Shown piece by piece: positions 50,787-60,763 of a DNA stretch of 64,000 nt. This stretch comes from SPCO01 sp964579825 (GTDB lineage Bacteria > Chloroflexota > Limnocylindria > Limnocylindrales > CSP1-4): the NCBI GenBank assembly GCA_964579825.1, contig CAZOHT010000009.1, forward strand, positions 41,503 to 105,502. Reading direction: 5' to 3'. How positions within the stretch are numbered: position 1 is the stretch's first letter; every line of letters begins with the position of its first letter. A program made the position numbers and the translations under genes. The notes under the pieces are model-generated. The model saw nothing but the letters and a program-made list of their open reading frames with translations, made no database searches and was not told where the DNA came from.

Positions 50787-51953
50787 TCAGGCGGGGACGG
50801 CGGTGACGTCGGTCTCGCTGGTCGAGGTCGAGATGGCGTCCCCGGAGGGCGCCGCCGCACCGGCGCCGACGATGACGAAGCTGTGTTCCGGCCGCCAGGT
50901 CATCACGACCCGCTCGCCGGCGGACCACAGCTCGGACTTGGTGGCTCGTTCGACATTCTGTTCGTACACGGTCAGGCGGGCTCCGCCCGGCGCTTCCACC
51001 TGGTACTGCGTGCTGACGCCCAGGTAGGACGCATCGCGAACGATGCCGTCCAGGCGATTGTGCCCATCCGGGATGGATCCAGTCTCCTCGCGCAACCGGA
51101 ACTTCTCCGGGCGGACCCCGACATCGACGGCCGTGCCGGCCTGCGCGCCGCCCGGGGCGCGGATCGAGACACCATTGGCGAGAGCGACGGAGACGTGGTC
51201 GCCGTCGCTTCCGGTGACGGTGCCCGGCAGCAGGTTGCTGATGCCCAGGAAGCCGGCGACGAAGCGCGTGGCAGGTCGCTCGTACAGGCTCTCGGGATCG
51301 CCCAGTTGCTCGTACCTGCCCTTGTTCATGACGGCGATCCGATCCGACATCGTCATGGCTTCTTCCTGGTCGTGGGTCACGTAGATGAACGTGATCCCGA
51401 CCTCCTGCTGGATCCGCTTCAGTTCCACCTGCATCTGCTTGCGCAACTTGAGGTCCAGCGCCCCGAGCGGTTCGTCGAGGAGCAGCACACCCGGCCGATT
51501 GATCAGTGCACGCGCCAGGGCGACGCGCTGGGCCTGGCCGCCCGAGATCTGGGTGGGTTTGCGCTTCTCGTAGCCGGGTAGTTCGACCAGCTTCAGCATC
51601 TCCGTGACCCGCGCCTTCACCTCGGAGTCCTTGGCGCCCTTGCGGCGCAGGCCGAACGCCACGTTCTCGTGGATGGTGAGGTGGGGGAACAGGGCGTAGT
51701 TCTGGAAGACCGTGTTCACGTTGCGCTTGAACGGAGGCAACCACGTGACATCGTCACCCTGGAGCTCGATGTACCCCGACGTGGGCTGCTCGAAGCCGCC
51801 GATCATCCGCAGTGTGGTCGTCTTCCCGCAGCCGGACGGGCCGAGCAGGCTGAAGAACTCCCCGTTCCGGACCTCAAGGTCGATGTGGTCCACGGCGACG
51901 GCATCGCCGAACTTCTTGACCACGTCGACGAGTCGGACATCGATGGTGGGCAC
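50787..51953 (-). CDS. potA: Spermidine/putrescine ABC transporter ATPase PotA-like
   Basis: 388 residues from GTG 51953, with AGGAGAG about 9 nt upstream. Walker A GPSGCGKTT at 38-46, Q-loop FQNYALFP, signature ISGGQAQR at 136-143, Walker B VLLLDEP at 156-162, and a C-terminal TOBE regulatory domain (about 270-370). It energises the PotB/PotC pair. First gene of the minus-strand operon potA-potD-potB-potC-aminotransferase. Confidence 0.92.
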   Translation of the reverse strand: MPTIDVRLVDVVKKFGDAVAVDHIDLEVRNGEFFSLLGPSGCGKTTTLRMIGGFEQPTSGYIELQGDDVTWLPPFKRNVNTVFQNYALFPHLTIHENVAFGLRRKGAKDSEVKARVTEMLKLVELPGYEKRKPTQISGGQAQRVALARALINRPGVLLLDEPLGALDLKLRKQMQVELKRIQQEVGITFIYVTHDQEEAMTMSDRIAVMNKGRYEQLGDPESLYERPATRFVAGFLGISNLLPGTVTGSDGDHVSVALANGVSIRAPGGAQAGTAVDVGVRPEKFRLREETGSIPDGHNRLDGIVRDASYLGVSTQYQVEAPGGARLTVYEQNVERATKSELWSAGERVVMTWRPEHSFVIVGAGAAAPSGDAISTSTSETDVTAVPA

Positions 51954-52084
51954 GCTCGTTCGCTCTCCTGCGTCCGCGGTGCGAGGCCCAAGCCGGGCGC
52001 GACGTCGACCGAGCCGTGCGCCCTCCACACACCCTCAGGGGACGATCCGGTGGCCACGTCCTGGGGGCGGGCTCCGGTGCCGGG

Positions 52085-52114
52085 AGGATAGGGGCCGCTC
52101 ACCCGGCGCGTCAA
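52085..52114 (-). promoter_or_regulatory. Promoter of polyamine transport operon
   Basis: On the minus strand TTGACG (52114-52109) and TATCCT (52090-52085) are separated by 18 bp. The start near 52078 gives a leader of about 125 nt before the PotA-like GTG. Confidence 0.6.
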
Positions 52115-52244
52115 GGAATCGGACCGGGCTGCGGCGCGGCGTCCGATGGCCCCTTGCGGCGGGTCGTGGGGCCCCGCGGTACGATATCGGCGCTCACCAC
52201 GTCAGAACCCCCCAATCGACGACCGCGGAAGGATCCCATCCCCG

Positions 52245-53324
52245 ATGAGCCCGATCACCGAGACCGCCGTCATCGACGCGATGCGGACCGTCCAGGAGCC
52301 CGAACTCGGCAAGGACCTGGTCACCCTGGACATGGTCAAGAACGTCTCCATCGACGGGTCGGCGATCGCGCTGACCATCGAGCTGACGACGCCCGCGTGT
52401 CCGCTCAAGGACGAGATCGAACGCACGACGCGCGCCGCCCTCGGTGGGATCGGCGCGACCGGGATCGACATCACCTGGGGCGCGATGGTCCGGCGTGCGG
52501 CGCCACGTCAGGCGGAGCAGCTCGTCCCGGGCGTGAAGAACATCATCGCCGTGGCCTCCGGCAAGGGCGGCGTCGGCAAGAGCACGGTCAGCGTCAACCT
52601 GGCGGTCGCACTGGCGCAGTCGGGGGCGTCGGTCGGCCTGCTCGATGGCGACATCACCGGCCCGAACATCCCGATGATGCTGGGGCTCGAAGGCCAGCCG
52701 AAGGCCAGCCCGAACAACAAGATCCTGCCGCTCGAGCGCCACGGCGTGAAGGCCATCTCGATCCAGTTCTTCGTCCCGGACGGCCAGCCCATCGTGTGGC
52801 GCGGACCGCTCGTCGGCGGGGCGATCCAGCAGTTCCTGCGCGACGTGGAGTGGGGCGACCTCGACTATCTCGTCATCGACCTGCCGCCCGGCACGTCCGA
52901 TGCGCAACTGACCCTCGCCCAGGCGGTCCCGATCTCCGGCGCGGTCCTGGTGACCACGCCCCAGGAGGTCTCGCTGACGGATGTCGCGAAGGCCCTCGCC
53001 ATGTTCAAGCGGATGAGCGTGCCGGTCATCGGGCTCGTGGAGAACATGACGGCCTTCGCCTGCCCGCACTGCGGCGAGCTGACCGAGATCTTCGGGAGGG
53101 GCGGAGGGGAGCGGTTCGCCGCCGAACATGGCCTCGAGTACCTCGGCGGGATCCCGCTCGACGTGACCGTTCGCCAGGGTGGCGACGTCGGCGTGCCCGC
53201 GGTCGCCCAGCGTGAGCCCGGACCGGCCGCGGTCGCCCTGACCGGGGTGGCCCGGACGGTCGCCGCGCGCATGAGCGTCCGAGCGGCGCAGTCGGCGGCT
53301 CAGCCGGTGTTGACCGTCTCCTGA
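52245..53324 (+). CDS. mrp: Mrp/NBP35-family Fe-S carrier ATPase
   Basis: 359 residues. An N-terminal MIP18/DUF59 domain (about 1-80, VIDAMRTVQEPELGKDLVTLDMV) precedes a P-loop ATPase with GKGGVGKST at 106-114 and LLDGDITGPN. CPHC at 273-276 is the conserved cluster-binding pair. Mrp proteins carry [4Fe-4S] clusters to apo-enzymes. ATG 52245 is preceded by GGAAGGA; the open frame from 52146 has no support. The last 25 bp overlap the end of the convergent metallo-hydrolase gene. Confidence 0.92.
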   Translation: MSPITETAVIDAMRTVQEPELGKDLVTLDMVKNVSIDGSAIALTIELTTPACPLKDEIERTTRAALGGIGATGIDITWGAMVRRAAPRQAEQLVPGVKNIIAVASGKGGVGKSTVSVNLAVALAQSGASVGLLDGDITGPNIPMMLGLEGQPKASPNNKILPLERHGVKAISIQFFVPDGQPIVWRGPLVGGAIQQFLRDVEWGDLDYLVIDLPPGTSDAQLTLAQAVPISGAVLVTTPQEVSLTDVAKALAMFKRMSVPVIGLVENMTAFACPHCGELTEIFGRGGGERFAAEHGLEYLGGIPLDVTVRQGGDVGVPAVAQREPGPAAVALTGVARTVAARMSVRAAQSAAQPVLTVS

Positions 53325-54121
53325 TCTCGAGCCGGGCTCACGGTCAACGTCAGCCCGGCGACGGCGGGTCGGATCCAGGGCCCGACGGCCGCGCACATCG
53401 CCGCGATCTCCTCGCGCCGCGTCGGCTGGTAGTGGACCAACAGCGCCTCGCGGACCTCGGCCTTGATCGCCAGGTCGATGGCTTCCTCCGGCGTCAGGTG
53501 GCCACGGCGTGGATCGTCGTGTGATGAAAGACGGAGTGCCGCCTCGACGAGCAGGACGTCGGCTCCGCGGACCGCGTCGATGACGGCCTCGCTCGGGCCG
53601 GTATCGCCGGTATAGGCCAGGCGCGATCCATCGGGGGCGTCCACGACCACGCCCCACGCCGGCACGTAATGCTGGGCCGGGACGGAGCGGACGACGAGCG
53701 GACCGACGTGCAGGACCGCTTCCGGGTCGTACTCCTCGACATCGAACGCGGCATCGAAGAAGCCCGCTCGTTCGCTGATCGCTGCAGCCAGTCCATCCAG
53801 CTTCGCCCGCCCACCCGGTGGCAGGTGGACCGGCAGCGGGTCCGGCGTGGCCTCGCCCCAGGCGAACAGGTAGCGCAGGCCGACGAGATCGAGGTAGTGG
53901 TCGGCGTGCATGTGCCCGATGATCACGGCACTGAGATCGTGCGGGTCGAGCACGCGCTCGAGGCGCCGGATCGTGCCCTGACCCGCGTCAAGCATCAACG
54001 CGGTCGATCCCCACTCGACGAGGAAGCCGGCGGCCGGCGAGCCGGGATGCGGCGCTGCCGTGCTGCAGCCGAGGACGGTCAGCCGCAGCAGGTGGTCGGG
54101 TTCGGCGCTCATCTCGAGCAT
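53300..54121 (-). CDS. RNase Z-like MBL-fold metallo-hydrolase
   Basis: 273 residues. LTVLGCSTAAPHPGSPAAGFLV near the start, the zinc motif IIGHMHADHYLDLVG, and later YTGDTGPSE and EALLVHYQPT place it in the RNase Z/ElaC-like branch of the metallo-beta-lactamase fold. Whether it processes tRNA is not certain because the exosite arm typical of true RNase Z is not evident. The start at ATG 54121 is 1 nt after the CinA-like stop; ATG 54112 is an alternative. Tail-to-tail overlap of 25 bp with mrp. Confidence 0.82.
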   Translation of the reverse strand: MLEMSAEPDHLLRLTVLGCSTAAPHPGSPAAGFLVEWGSTALMLDAGQGTIRRLERVLDPHDLSAVIIGHMHADHYLDLVGLRYLFAWGEATPDPLPVHLPPGGRAKLDGLAAAISERAGFFDAAFDVEEYDPEAVLHVGPLVVRSVPAQHYVPAWGVVVDAPDGSRLAYTGDTGPSEAVIDAVRGADVLLVEAALRLSSHDDPRRGHLTPEEAIDLAIKAEVREALLVHYQPTRREEIAAMCAAVGPWIRPAVAGLTLTVSPARDQETVNTG

Positions 54122-54122
54122 C

Positions 54123-55340
54123 CTAGGCCTTCGGGTCCCGGGCCGGAAGTGCCAGCGACGCGAGCAGGATGGCCGCGGCCGCGAGGGCGGCCCGGGTCCG
54201 TCCGTTCGCGCCACCGAGGAACATGGTCCGCCGCTCGAATGTGGTCGATCGCGGTGTGCCGACCGCGACGCTCGCGATCGCATCATCGCCGCCGTCGGCG
54301 ACATGGACGGCCAGTCCGACGTCGGCCCCGCCGGCGTCCCGGGCGGCGGCCGCCCGCGCGCGCAGGTCCGCCTCCGACGGTCGACCAGGCTCGGCCGCTC
54401 GCGCCACCACCAGTCGGATCCAGGGCACGTCGCCGAACAGGGCGCCGACCTGACCCCCGGTGCCGATCTCCTCGATGGCGAGGGTCCAGCCGAGTCCATC
54501 CAGGCGAGCCCCGATCGCGCCCGACCAGGTCGTGTCGCCGGTCGCCCAGATGTACCTCCCGAGCTGCTCGCGGACGACGGATGCCGCCGCTTCGACCAGT
54601 TCGTCGGCGGTCGCGACACCCGATGCCGTGGCCGAGATCCGGACATCCACGGCCTCCGCCCTCGCGTACGTCGCGACGACGGGATTCGTGGCGCGGAGGA
54701 GCGGTTCACCCAACAGGTCGGCCACCTGGGACTCGCCGATCCCGGCCAGGCGATACGTGACGCTGGCGACCTCGGCCCCAAGACCGATCGCGGCGAGCTT
54801 CGGCAGGGCGTGGTCGTGCCACATGGGTCGCATCTCGCGCGGCGGGCCGGGCAGGGCGACGATCACCCGGCCCCCGGGTGCCGCCACGAACCAGCCCGGT
54901 GCCGTGCCGTTCGGGTTGGCCATGGCGGTCGACGACGGGATCAGCCAGGCCTGTTTGAGGTTGAGTTCGGGGAACGGCATCCCGCGCCGTGACCAGAGTC
55001 GGCGCAGCCAGCGCTCCAGGGCTGGATCGACGCTGACGGCCTCCCTGACGGCGGTCGCGATCGACTCGCGGGTGAGGTCGTCCGGTGTGGGACCGAGGCC
55101 GCCGGTCGAGACGACCAGGTCCGACCGCGCGATCCCGGACCGGAACGCGTCGGTCACCGCATCGAGATCGTCCGGGAGGGCCGTGACTCGACGGACCGTC
55201 ACGCCTTGACCGGTGAGGCTGCGCGCGAGCTCACCCGCGTTCGTGTCGCGAGTGTCGCCCACGGTCAGCTCGGTGCCGATGCTCAGGATCTCGGCGCTGA
55301 GCAGTCGCGGAGTGGGGGAGTCAGGGGAGTCGGGCGCCAT
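54123..55340 (-). CDS. cinA: CinA-like protein with degenerate C-terminal domain
   Basis: 405 residues. The N-terminal CinA/MoCF domain is normal: AEILSIGTELTVGDTRDTNA near 16, VVSTGGLGPTPDDLTRE at 76-92 and ALPGPPREM at 162-170. The C-terminal region corresponds to the nicotinamide-nucleotide amidase domain, but its catalytic AESCTGG motif reads IEEIGTGG (289-296), lacking the Ser and Cys. It ends with a hydrophobic stretch (about 383-397). So ADP-ribose pyrophosphatase-like activity may persist while amidase activity is probably lost. ATG 55340 has TAGGCT 6 nt upstream and no ribosome site (leaderless type). Confidence 0.8.
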   Translation of the reverse strand: MAPDSPDSPTPRLLSAEILSIGTELTVGDTRDTNAGELARSLTGQGVTVRRVTALPDDLDAVTDAFRSGIARSDLVVSTGGLGPTPDDLTRESIATAVREAVSVDPALERWLRRLWSRRGMPFPELNLKQAWLIPSSTAMANPNGTAPGWFVAAPGGRVIVALPGPPREMRPMWHDHALPKLAAIGLGAEVASVTYRLAGIGESQVADLLGEPLLRATNPVVATYARAEAVDVRISATASGVATADELVEAAASVVREQLGRYIWATGDTTWSGAIGARLDGLGWTLAIEEIGTGGQVGALFGDVPWIRLVVARAAEPGRPSEADLRARAAAARDAGGADVGLAVHVADGGDDAIASVAVGTPRSTTFERRTMFLGGANGRTRAALAAAAILLASLALPARDPKA

Positions 55341-55383
55341 CGCGGGAGCCTACCGCGTGCGTCGAGGCGGCGAGGGGCGCTGC

Positions 55384-55389
55384 TATCAT
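55384..55389 (+). promoter_or_regulatory. Candidate -10 box upstream of holin-family gene
   Basis: TATCAT at 55384-55389, 43 bp before the proposed CTG start. It makes all upstream ATG/GTG starts of the frame unlikely because they would precede transcription. Confidence 0.4.
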
Positions 55390-55431
55390 CGTCCGGCGAA
55401 CTTCTGTCGCTCCACGCTCGGAGTCACCGCC

Positions 55432-56448
55432 CTGGACCCCAAGCCGCCCGACGCCAACGAACCAGCCGACGAGCCGACGCCGCCCGAGCCCGCCCCGGCC
55501 GACGAGCCGACCCCGGACCCGGCTGCCCCCGCGCCGACCCCGGCTGCCCCCGAGCCGACCCCGCCGCCGCCCGGTGCGACCCCGCCGCCCTCCGGCGGGA
55601 CCCCGCCACCGCCCGGTCCGAAGCCGCCACCCAAGGCGAAGGCGAAGAAGCCCAAGCCACCGAGCCTCCGTGAGCAGCTGGGCAAGACCGCCCAGGCGGC
55701 CGCGACCCTGGCGATGGCCCACGTGGACCTCGCCAAGGAGGAGGCCTCCGAGATCGGCCGCGAGGGCGGGCGCCTGGCCGGGCTCGTCGCCGCGGCGGTC
55801 GGCCTGGTCATCGTCGCGGTCATCCTCGCGATCATCGGCACCTCGCTCTTCATCGGGGAGTGGCTGCTCGGGTCACTCGGCTGGGGCGTGCTGCACGGCG
55901 TGCTCCTGTTCGTCACGGCGGCCGTGGCGCTGGTGCTGCTCGGCCTTCGGGTGGACCCCGTGCGCATCGTCCGTGCGCTCGTCATCGGGATCATCGTCGG
56001 GTTGCTCAGCGGTGCGATCCTGGGCCTCGCGTTGCTCAATCAGCTATACGCGCGGATCGGCGAGTCGCTCGGGCTGGCGATCGACCCGGCGTATCGTCCG
56101 CTCGTCGTCGGGATCGGCATCGGGGCCATCATCGGACTCGCCATCGGGATCGTCGCCGGCATCCGCGCGAAGCAGCCGAACTGGTTCGTGGCCATCGCCG
56201 GAGGGATCGTGTTCGGTGCCACCTTCGGGGCGTTCACCAGCATCAGCTTCAACCCGCAGGTGGGTGCCGGCATCGGCATCACCCTCGGCTACCTCACCTG
56301 GGCCGGGCTGATGGCCCTGGACGTCTATCGGACCGGCATCGACGTCGAGGATCTGAAGGCCCGGTTCACGCCGGACGTGACCATCGCGACCAGCAAGGAG
56401 ACCCTCGAGTGGCTGAAGGAACGGACGCCGCGCGGGAACGGGTCCTAG
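55432..56448 (+). CDS. Phage holin-family (DUF1469-like) membrane protein, probable CTG start
   Basis: 338 residues if translation starts at CTG 55432, which has GGAG 8 nt upstream; in-frame ATG/GTG codons occur only further upstream, inside the divergent cinA-like gene and before the -10 box, or far inside at about 55714. A cytosolic Pro/Glu/Thr-rich tail (about 1-70) precedes an amphipathic helix (SLREQLGKTAQAAATLAMAH) and about seven hydrophobic segments. The helix plus first two membrane segments match the Holin-X/DUF1469 family of bacterial housekeeping membrane proteins, not a phage gene. Overlaps the next gene by 40 bp. Confidence 0.65.
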   Translation: MDPKPPDANEPADEPTPPEPAPADEPTPDPAAPAPTPAAPEPTPPPPGATPPPSGGTPPPPGPKPPPKAKAKKPKPPSLREQLGKTAQAAATLAMAHVDLAKEEASEIGREGGRLAGLVAAAVGLVIVAVILAIIGTSLFIGEWLLGSLGWGVLHGVLLFVTAAVALVLLGLRVDPVRIVRALVIGIIVGLLSGAILGLALLNQLYARIGESLGLAIDPAYRPLVVGIGIGAIIGLAIGIVAGIRAKQPNWFVAIAGGIVFGATFGAFTSISFNPQVGAGIGITLGYLTWAGLMALDVYRTGIDVEDLKARFTPDVTIATSKETLEWLKERTPRGNGS

Positions 56449-57026
56449 TCGCCCGGGCCCAGCTCGGCGACGAGCTGGCGCTCCTGGAGGCGTCGGCCCG
56501 CTCGGCGGTGGATATCCCGGCTAAGGTCAAGGCCAGCCCGGCCAAGGCCGCGGCGGTCGCGGGCACGGCCGGCTTCGTCGTGCTCGGTGGTCCGAAGCGC
56601 GTGGTACGAGGGGTGAAGCGCGTGATCCGCGGTCCGAGCGCGCCCATGCCCAAGTCGATGCTGCCGGACGAGATCGAGAAGACGCTGAAGCACCTCGGCT
56701 CGGACGGCGACGCCGTCCGGGGCGCCCTGGAGCGCGACTTCGCCGACTACGCCAAGAAGGCGTCCAAGAGCCGCAACCAGCTCCGGACCGTGCTCGCCCT
56801 GTCGGTCGCTCGGCCGCTCCTCTCGGGCGGGACGAAGGCGGCCTCCCGGTGGCTCTTCTCGAGCGGCGAGGAGGAGGGCTTCAACGAGCGGCTGGCCAAG
56901 GTCCGTGAGCGGATCGAACAGGCCGCCGGCCAGGTGTCCGGTGGTGAGGCCCCCACGACCAAGCCGGTCGCGAAGCCGAAGACCGGCTCCCTGCGCGACG
57001 ACGCCGAGGATGTCTCGGGCGCGTGA
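56409..57026 (+). CDS. DUF3618-like small membrane-associated protein
   Basis: 205 residues from GTG 56409, placed by AAGGAG 8 nt upstream; this overlaps the previous gene by 40 bp. The N-terminal helix ARERVLVARAQLGDELALLEASARSAVDIPAKVK resembles DUF3618 proteins that accompany DUF1469 holin-like proteins. One short hydrophobic patch (AAAVAGTAGFVVLGG) follows, then a Lys/Arg-rich helical region. Partner of the holin-family protein; function unknown. Confidence 0.68.
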   Translation: MAEGTDAARERVLVARAQLGDELALLEASARSAVDIPAKVKASPAKAAAVAGTAGFVVLGGPKRVVRGVKRVIRGPSAPMPKSMLPDEIEKTLKHLGSDGDAVRGALERDFADYAKKASKSRNQLRTVLALSVARPLLSGGTKAASRWLFSSGEEEGFNERLAKVRERIEQAAGQVSGGEAPTTKPVAKPKTGSLRDDAEDVSGA

Positions 57027-57063
57027 GTGCCCCGAGCCCGCGCGGCGCTAGACTCTGGCCGCT

Positions 57064-57151
57064 GGGCGAGTGGCGGAATGGCAGACGCGCCGGCCTTAGG
57101 AGCCGGTGCCGCGTGAGCGGCGTGGAGGTTCGACCCCTCTCTCGCCTACCA
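57064..57151 (+). tRNA. tRNA-Leu (anticodon UAG)
   Basis: 88 nt including an encoded CCA (57149-57151). The acceptor stem pairs GGGCGAG (57064-57070) with CTCGCCT (57141-57147), with one G-U at the end. The anticodon stem CCGGC/GCCGG (57090-57094, 57102-57106) encloses the loop with TAG at 57097-57099. A long variable arm (GCCGCGTGAGCGGC) and T-loop GGTTCGACC are present, as in type II tRNAs. Reads CUA and other CUN leucine codons. Confidence 0.96.
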
Positions 57152-57223
57152 GCGACGATCGCCCGATGGCGCGCCCGGCCCTGACCGGCCGCGCCCACGC
57201 TCCCGCCCTATACTTCGCGGGCG

Positions 57224-58648
57224 ATGCAGATCACCACCACCCCCGCTCCCAACAGTACCGTCGTGCTCGAGATCGAGCTTCCCCCGGATCGCCTGGACAA
57301 GCAGCTGACCGAGTCCGTCAGGCACCTGTCCCGCCGCACCCGGGTCCCGGGCTTCCGTCCCGGCAAGGCGCCGCGACCCGTCCTGGAACGCGCGCTCGGA
57401 CCGGGCGCGATCCTCGACGACGCGGTCGAACACCTGACCGAAGCCGCCTATCGCGACGCGCTCATCCAGGAAGACATCGTGCCCCTGGCGAACGCGGACG
57501 TCGAGATCGTGCAGGCCGAGGAAGGCAAGCCGTTCATCTTCAAGGCGACCGTGCAGGTCCGCCCCGAGGTGGAGCTCGGCGACTACCGGAACTTCAACTT
57601 CGGGCCGGAGATCGAGCCGACCGACGACGCCCGCGTCGACAAGGTCATCGACGAGCTCCTCGACCAGAACGCCACCCTTGCCCCGGTCGAGGATCGCGCG
57701 GCGATCGACGGCGACTACGCGGTCATCGGCTTCACCGGCACGCGGGACGGAGTCGCCTTCGACGGCGGTTCGACGGACCGGATGCCGCTCATCCTCGGCC
57801 AGGAACGCCTGATCCCGGGCTTCGAGACGAACATCGTCGGCCTCAAGGTCGGCGAGTCGACCGAGTTCGACGTCACCTTCCCGGACGACTACGGCGAGCC
57901 GACCCTGGCCGGCCAGACCGCCCACTTCGCGGTGGACCTCAAGGAACTGCGCGAGAAGGTCAAGCCGGAGCTGGACGACGAGTTCGCCCAGCAGATGGGT
58001 GACTTCGCCGACGTCGCCGCGCTGCGCGAGGACATCCGCACGCGTCTCGCCGCGAACGCCCTGGACCGGGCGCGCCATACGTTCGCCGATCGCATCATCG
58101 AGTACGCCGTGGCCAACGCCACCGTCGAGTTGCCCGAGATCCTGGTCGACCAGGAGGTCGAGGTGATGCACGACGAGTTCCGTGGCACGCTCGCCCGGCA
58201 GGGGATCGAGGAAGCCGCGTACCTGACCGCGGTCGAGAAGACCGAGGCGGACCTGCACACCGAGTTCCGGCCAGGCGCCGAGAAGCGGGTGAAGACCTTG
58301 CTGGTGCTGTCCAAGGTGGCCGACGTGGAGGGCGTGGAGATCCCCGAGGCGGACATCCGGGCCGAGATCGCCCGTGGCCGGGACCGCTACGAGTCGGATC
58401 CGAAGCTCGTCGCGTACTTCGAGTCCGAGCGGGGCCGCAGCTTCATCCGCAGCAGCCTGCGGCGCAGCCGCGTCGTCGAGGGCCTGATCGACCAGTGGTT
58501 GCTCGCCCATCCGGACCACCCGCCGCTCCCGCATCTCGAGGACGGACCCGGCTCCGCCGTGGACAACACCCAGGCCGAAGCCAATGCCGCCATCGGGGCG
58601 ACCGACCCCGGATCCATCCTGACCGACGAACCGGCTCCGGCCGGCTGA
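57224..58648 (+). CDS. tig: Trigger factor chaperone
   Basis: 474 residues. The ribosome-binding signature GFRPGKAP is at 43-50. A PPIase (FKBP-like) domain (about 160-240, IDGDYAVIGFTGTRDG ... LIPGFETNIVGLKVGE) and a long helical C-terminal domain follow, ending in an Ala/Asp-rich tail. It binds nascent chains at the ribosome exit. ATG 57224 is 9 nt after TATACT (57209-57214), and no clear ribosome site is present. Followed by clpP and clpX in the common tig-clpP-clpX order. Confidence 0.95.
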   Translation: MQITTTPAPNSTVVLEIELPPDRLDKQLTESVRHLSRRTRVPGFRPGKAPRPVLERALGPGAILDDAVEHLTEAAYRDALIQEDIVPLANADVEIVQAEEGKPFIFKATVQVRPEVELGDYRNFNFGPEIEPTDDARVDKVIDELLDQNATLAPVEDRAAIDGDYAVIGFTGTRDGVAFDGGSTDRMPLILGQERLIPGFETNIVGLKVGESTEFDVTFPDDYGEPTLAGQTAHFAVDLKELREKVKPELDDEFAQQMGDFADVAALREDIRTRLAANALDRARHTFADRIIEYAVANATVELPEILVDQEVEVMHDEFRGTLARQGIEEAAYLTAVEKTEADLHTEFRPGAEKRVKTLLVLSKVADVEGVEIPEADIRAEIARGRDRYESDPKLVAYFESERGRSFIRSSLRRSRVVEGLIDQWLLAHPDHPPLPHLEDGPGSAVDNTQAEANAAIGATDPGSILTDEPAPAG

Positions 58649-58680
58649 TCCGAACGATCACAGCGCACGAGGGAGTCACG

Positions 58681-59394
58681 ATGCTCGTCCCCATGGTCAT
58701 CGAATCCTCCAGCCGGGGGGAACGCGCCTATGACATCTACTCGCGCCTGCTCCGCGAACGGATCATCTTCCTGGGCGACCAGATCGAGGATCACCTCGCC
58801 AACCTGGTGATCGCGCAGCTGCTGTTCCTCGAGTCGGAGGACCCGGAGAAGGACATCAGCCTGTATATCAACTCGCCCGGCGGCGTGGTCACGTCCGGCC
58901 TGGCCATCTACGACACGATGCAGTACCTGCGGGCCCCGGTCAGCACGATCTGCATCGGCATGGCGGCGTCGATGGCGGCCGTGCTGCTGGCGGCCGGCGC
59001 GAAGGGCAAGCGCTACGCCCTGCCGAACAGCCGGATCATGATCCACCAGGGCTCGGGTGGGTTCCGCGGCGCGGCCCAGGATGCGGTCATCCAGATGCGG
59101 GAGTGGGAGCACCTGGTCGAGGTGAACCACCAGATCCTCGCTCGCCACACCGGCCAGCCGATGGAAAAGATCGTCAAGGACACGGATCGCGACAACTTCA
59201 TGTCGCCCGAGGCCGCGCGGGACTATGGCATCATCGACGCCGTCTACTCCGTACCAGGGGACTCGCTGATCGCTCAAGCGCACGACGCCGGGCTCTCCGG
59301 CGGTGAAGGATCCGGGACCGTGACACCCGCCGAGGTCGAGGCGGCCAGCGGCGATCCGTCCGAGCCCGGACCGAAGAAGTCCAAGGACAAGTAG
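58681..59394 (+). CDS. clpP: ATP-dependent Clp protease proteolytic subunit
   Basis: 237 residues. Catalytic triad S97 (GMAASMA), H122 (MIHQGSGG) and D171 (DRDNFMS). The chain carries an unusual C-terminal extension of about 40 residues (after DAVYSVPGDSL) rich in Gly, Pro and Lys. Forms the tetradecameric chamber that works with ClpX. ATG 58681 follows GAGGGAG; the frame open from 58495 overlaps tig and is not supported. Confidence 0.95.
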   Translation: MLVPMVIESSSRGERAYDIYSRLLRERIIFLGDQIEDHLANLVIAQLLFLESEDPEKDISLYINSPGGVVTSGLAIYDTMQYLRAPVSTICIGMAASMAAVLLAAGAKGKRYALPNSRIMIHQGSGGFRGAAQDAVIQMREWEHLVEVNHQILARHTGQPMEKIVKDTDRDNFMSPEAARDYGIIDAVYSVPGDSLIAQAHDAGLSGGEGSGTVTPAEVEAASGDPSEPGPKKSKDK

Positions 59395-59413
59395 CGAGCG
59401 GGGTCGGGAACGC

Positions 59414-60724
<1,311 letters not shown>

Positions 60725-60735
60725 GTCCGGCTCCG

Positions 60736-60754
60736 CTCGGCGGCGTCAGCCGAG
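60736..60754. terminator. Hairpin between convergent clpX and DUF4242 genes
   Basis: CTCGGC (60736-60741) and GCCGAG (60749-60754) around a 7-nt loop, 12 bp after the clpX stop. No U-run on either strand. It may serve as a weak bidirectional terminator. Confidence 0.35.
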
Positions 60755-60763
60755 TCGCTGTCG

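Noticed and set aside
55213..55431. Upstream GTG/ATG starts for the holin-family gene
   Set aside because: They lie inside the divergent cinA-like gene and before the -10 box, and the extra residues are antisense-like.
55432..57026. Holin-family and DUF3618-like genes as prophage remnants
   Set aside because: The family is common in bacterial chromosomes as housekeeping membrane proteins; no other phage gene is near and composition matches the neighbours.
57064..57151. tRNA-Leu as an integration site of a mobile element
   Set aside because: Downstream is the conserved tig-clpP-clpX order, and no integrase or repeated tRNA 3' end was seen.
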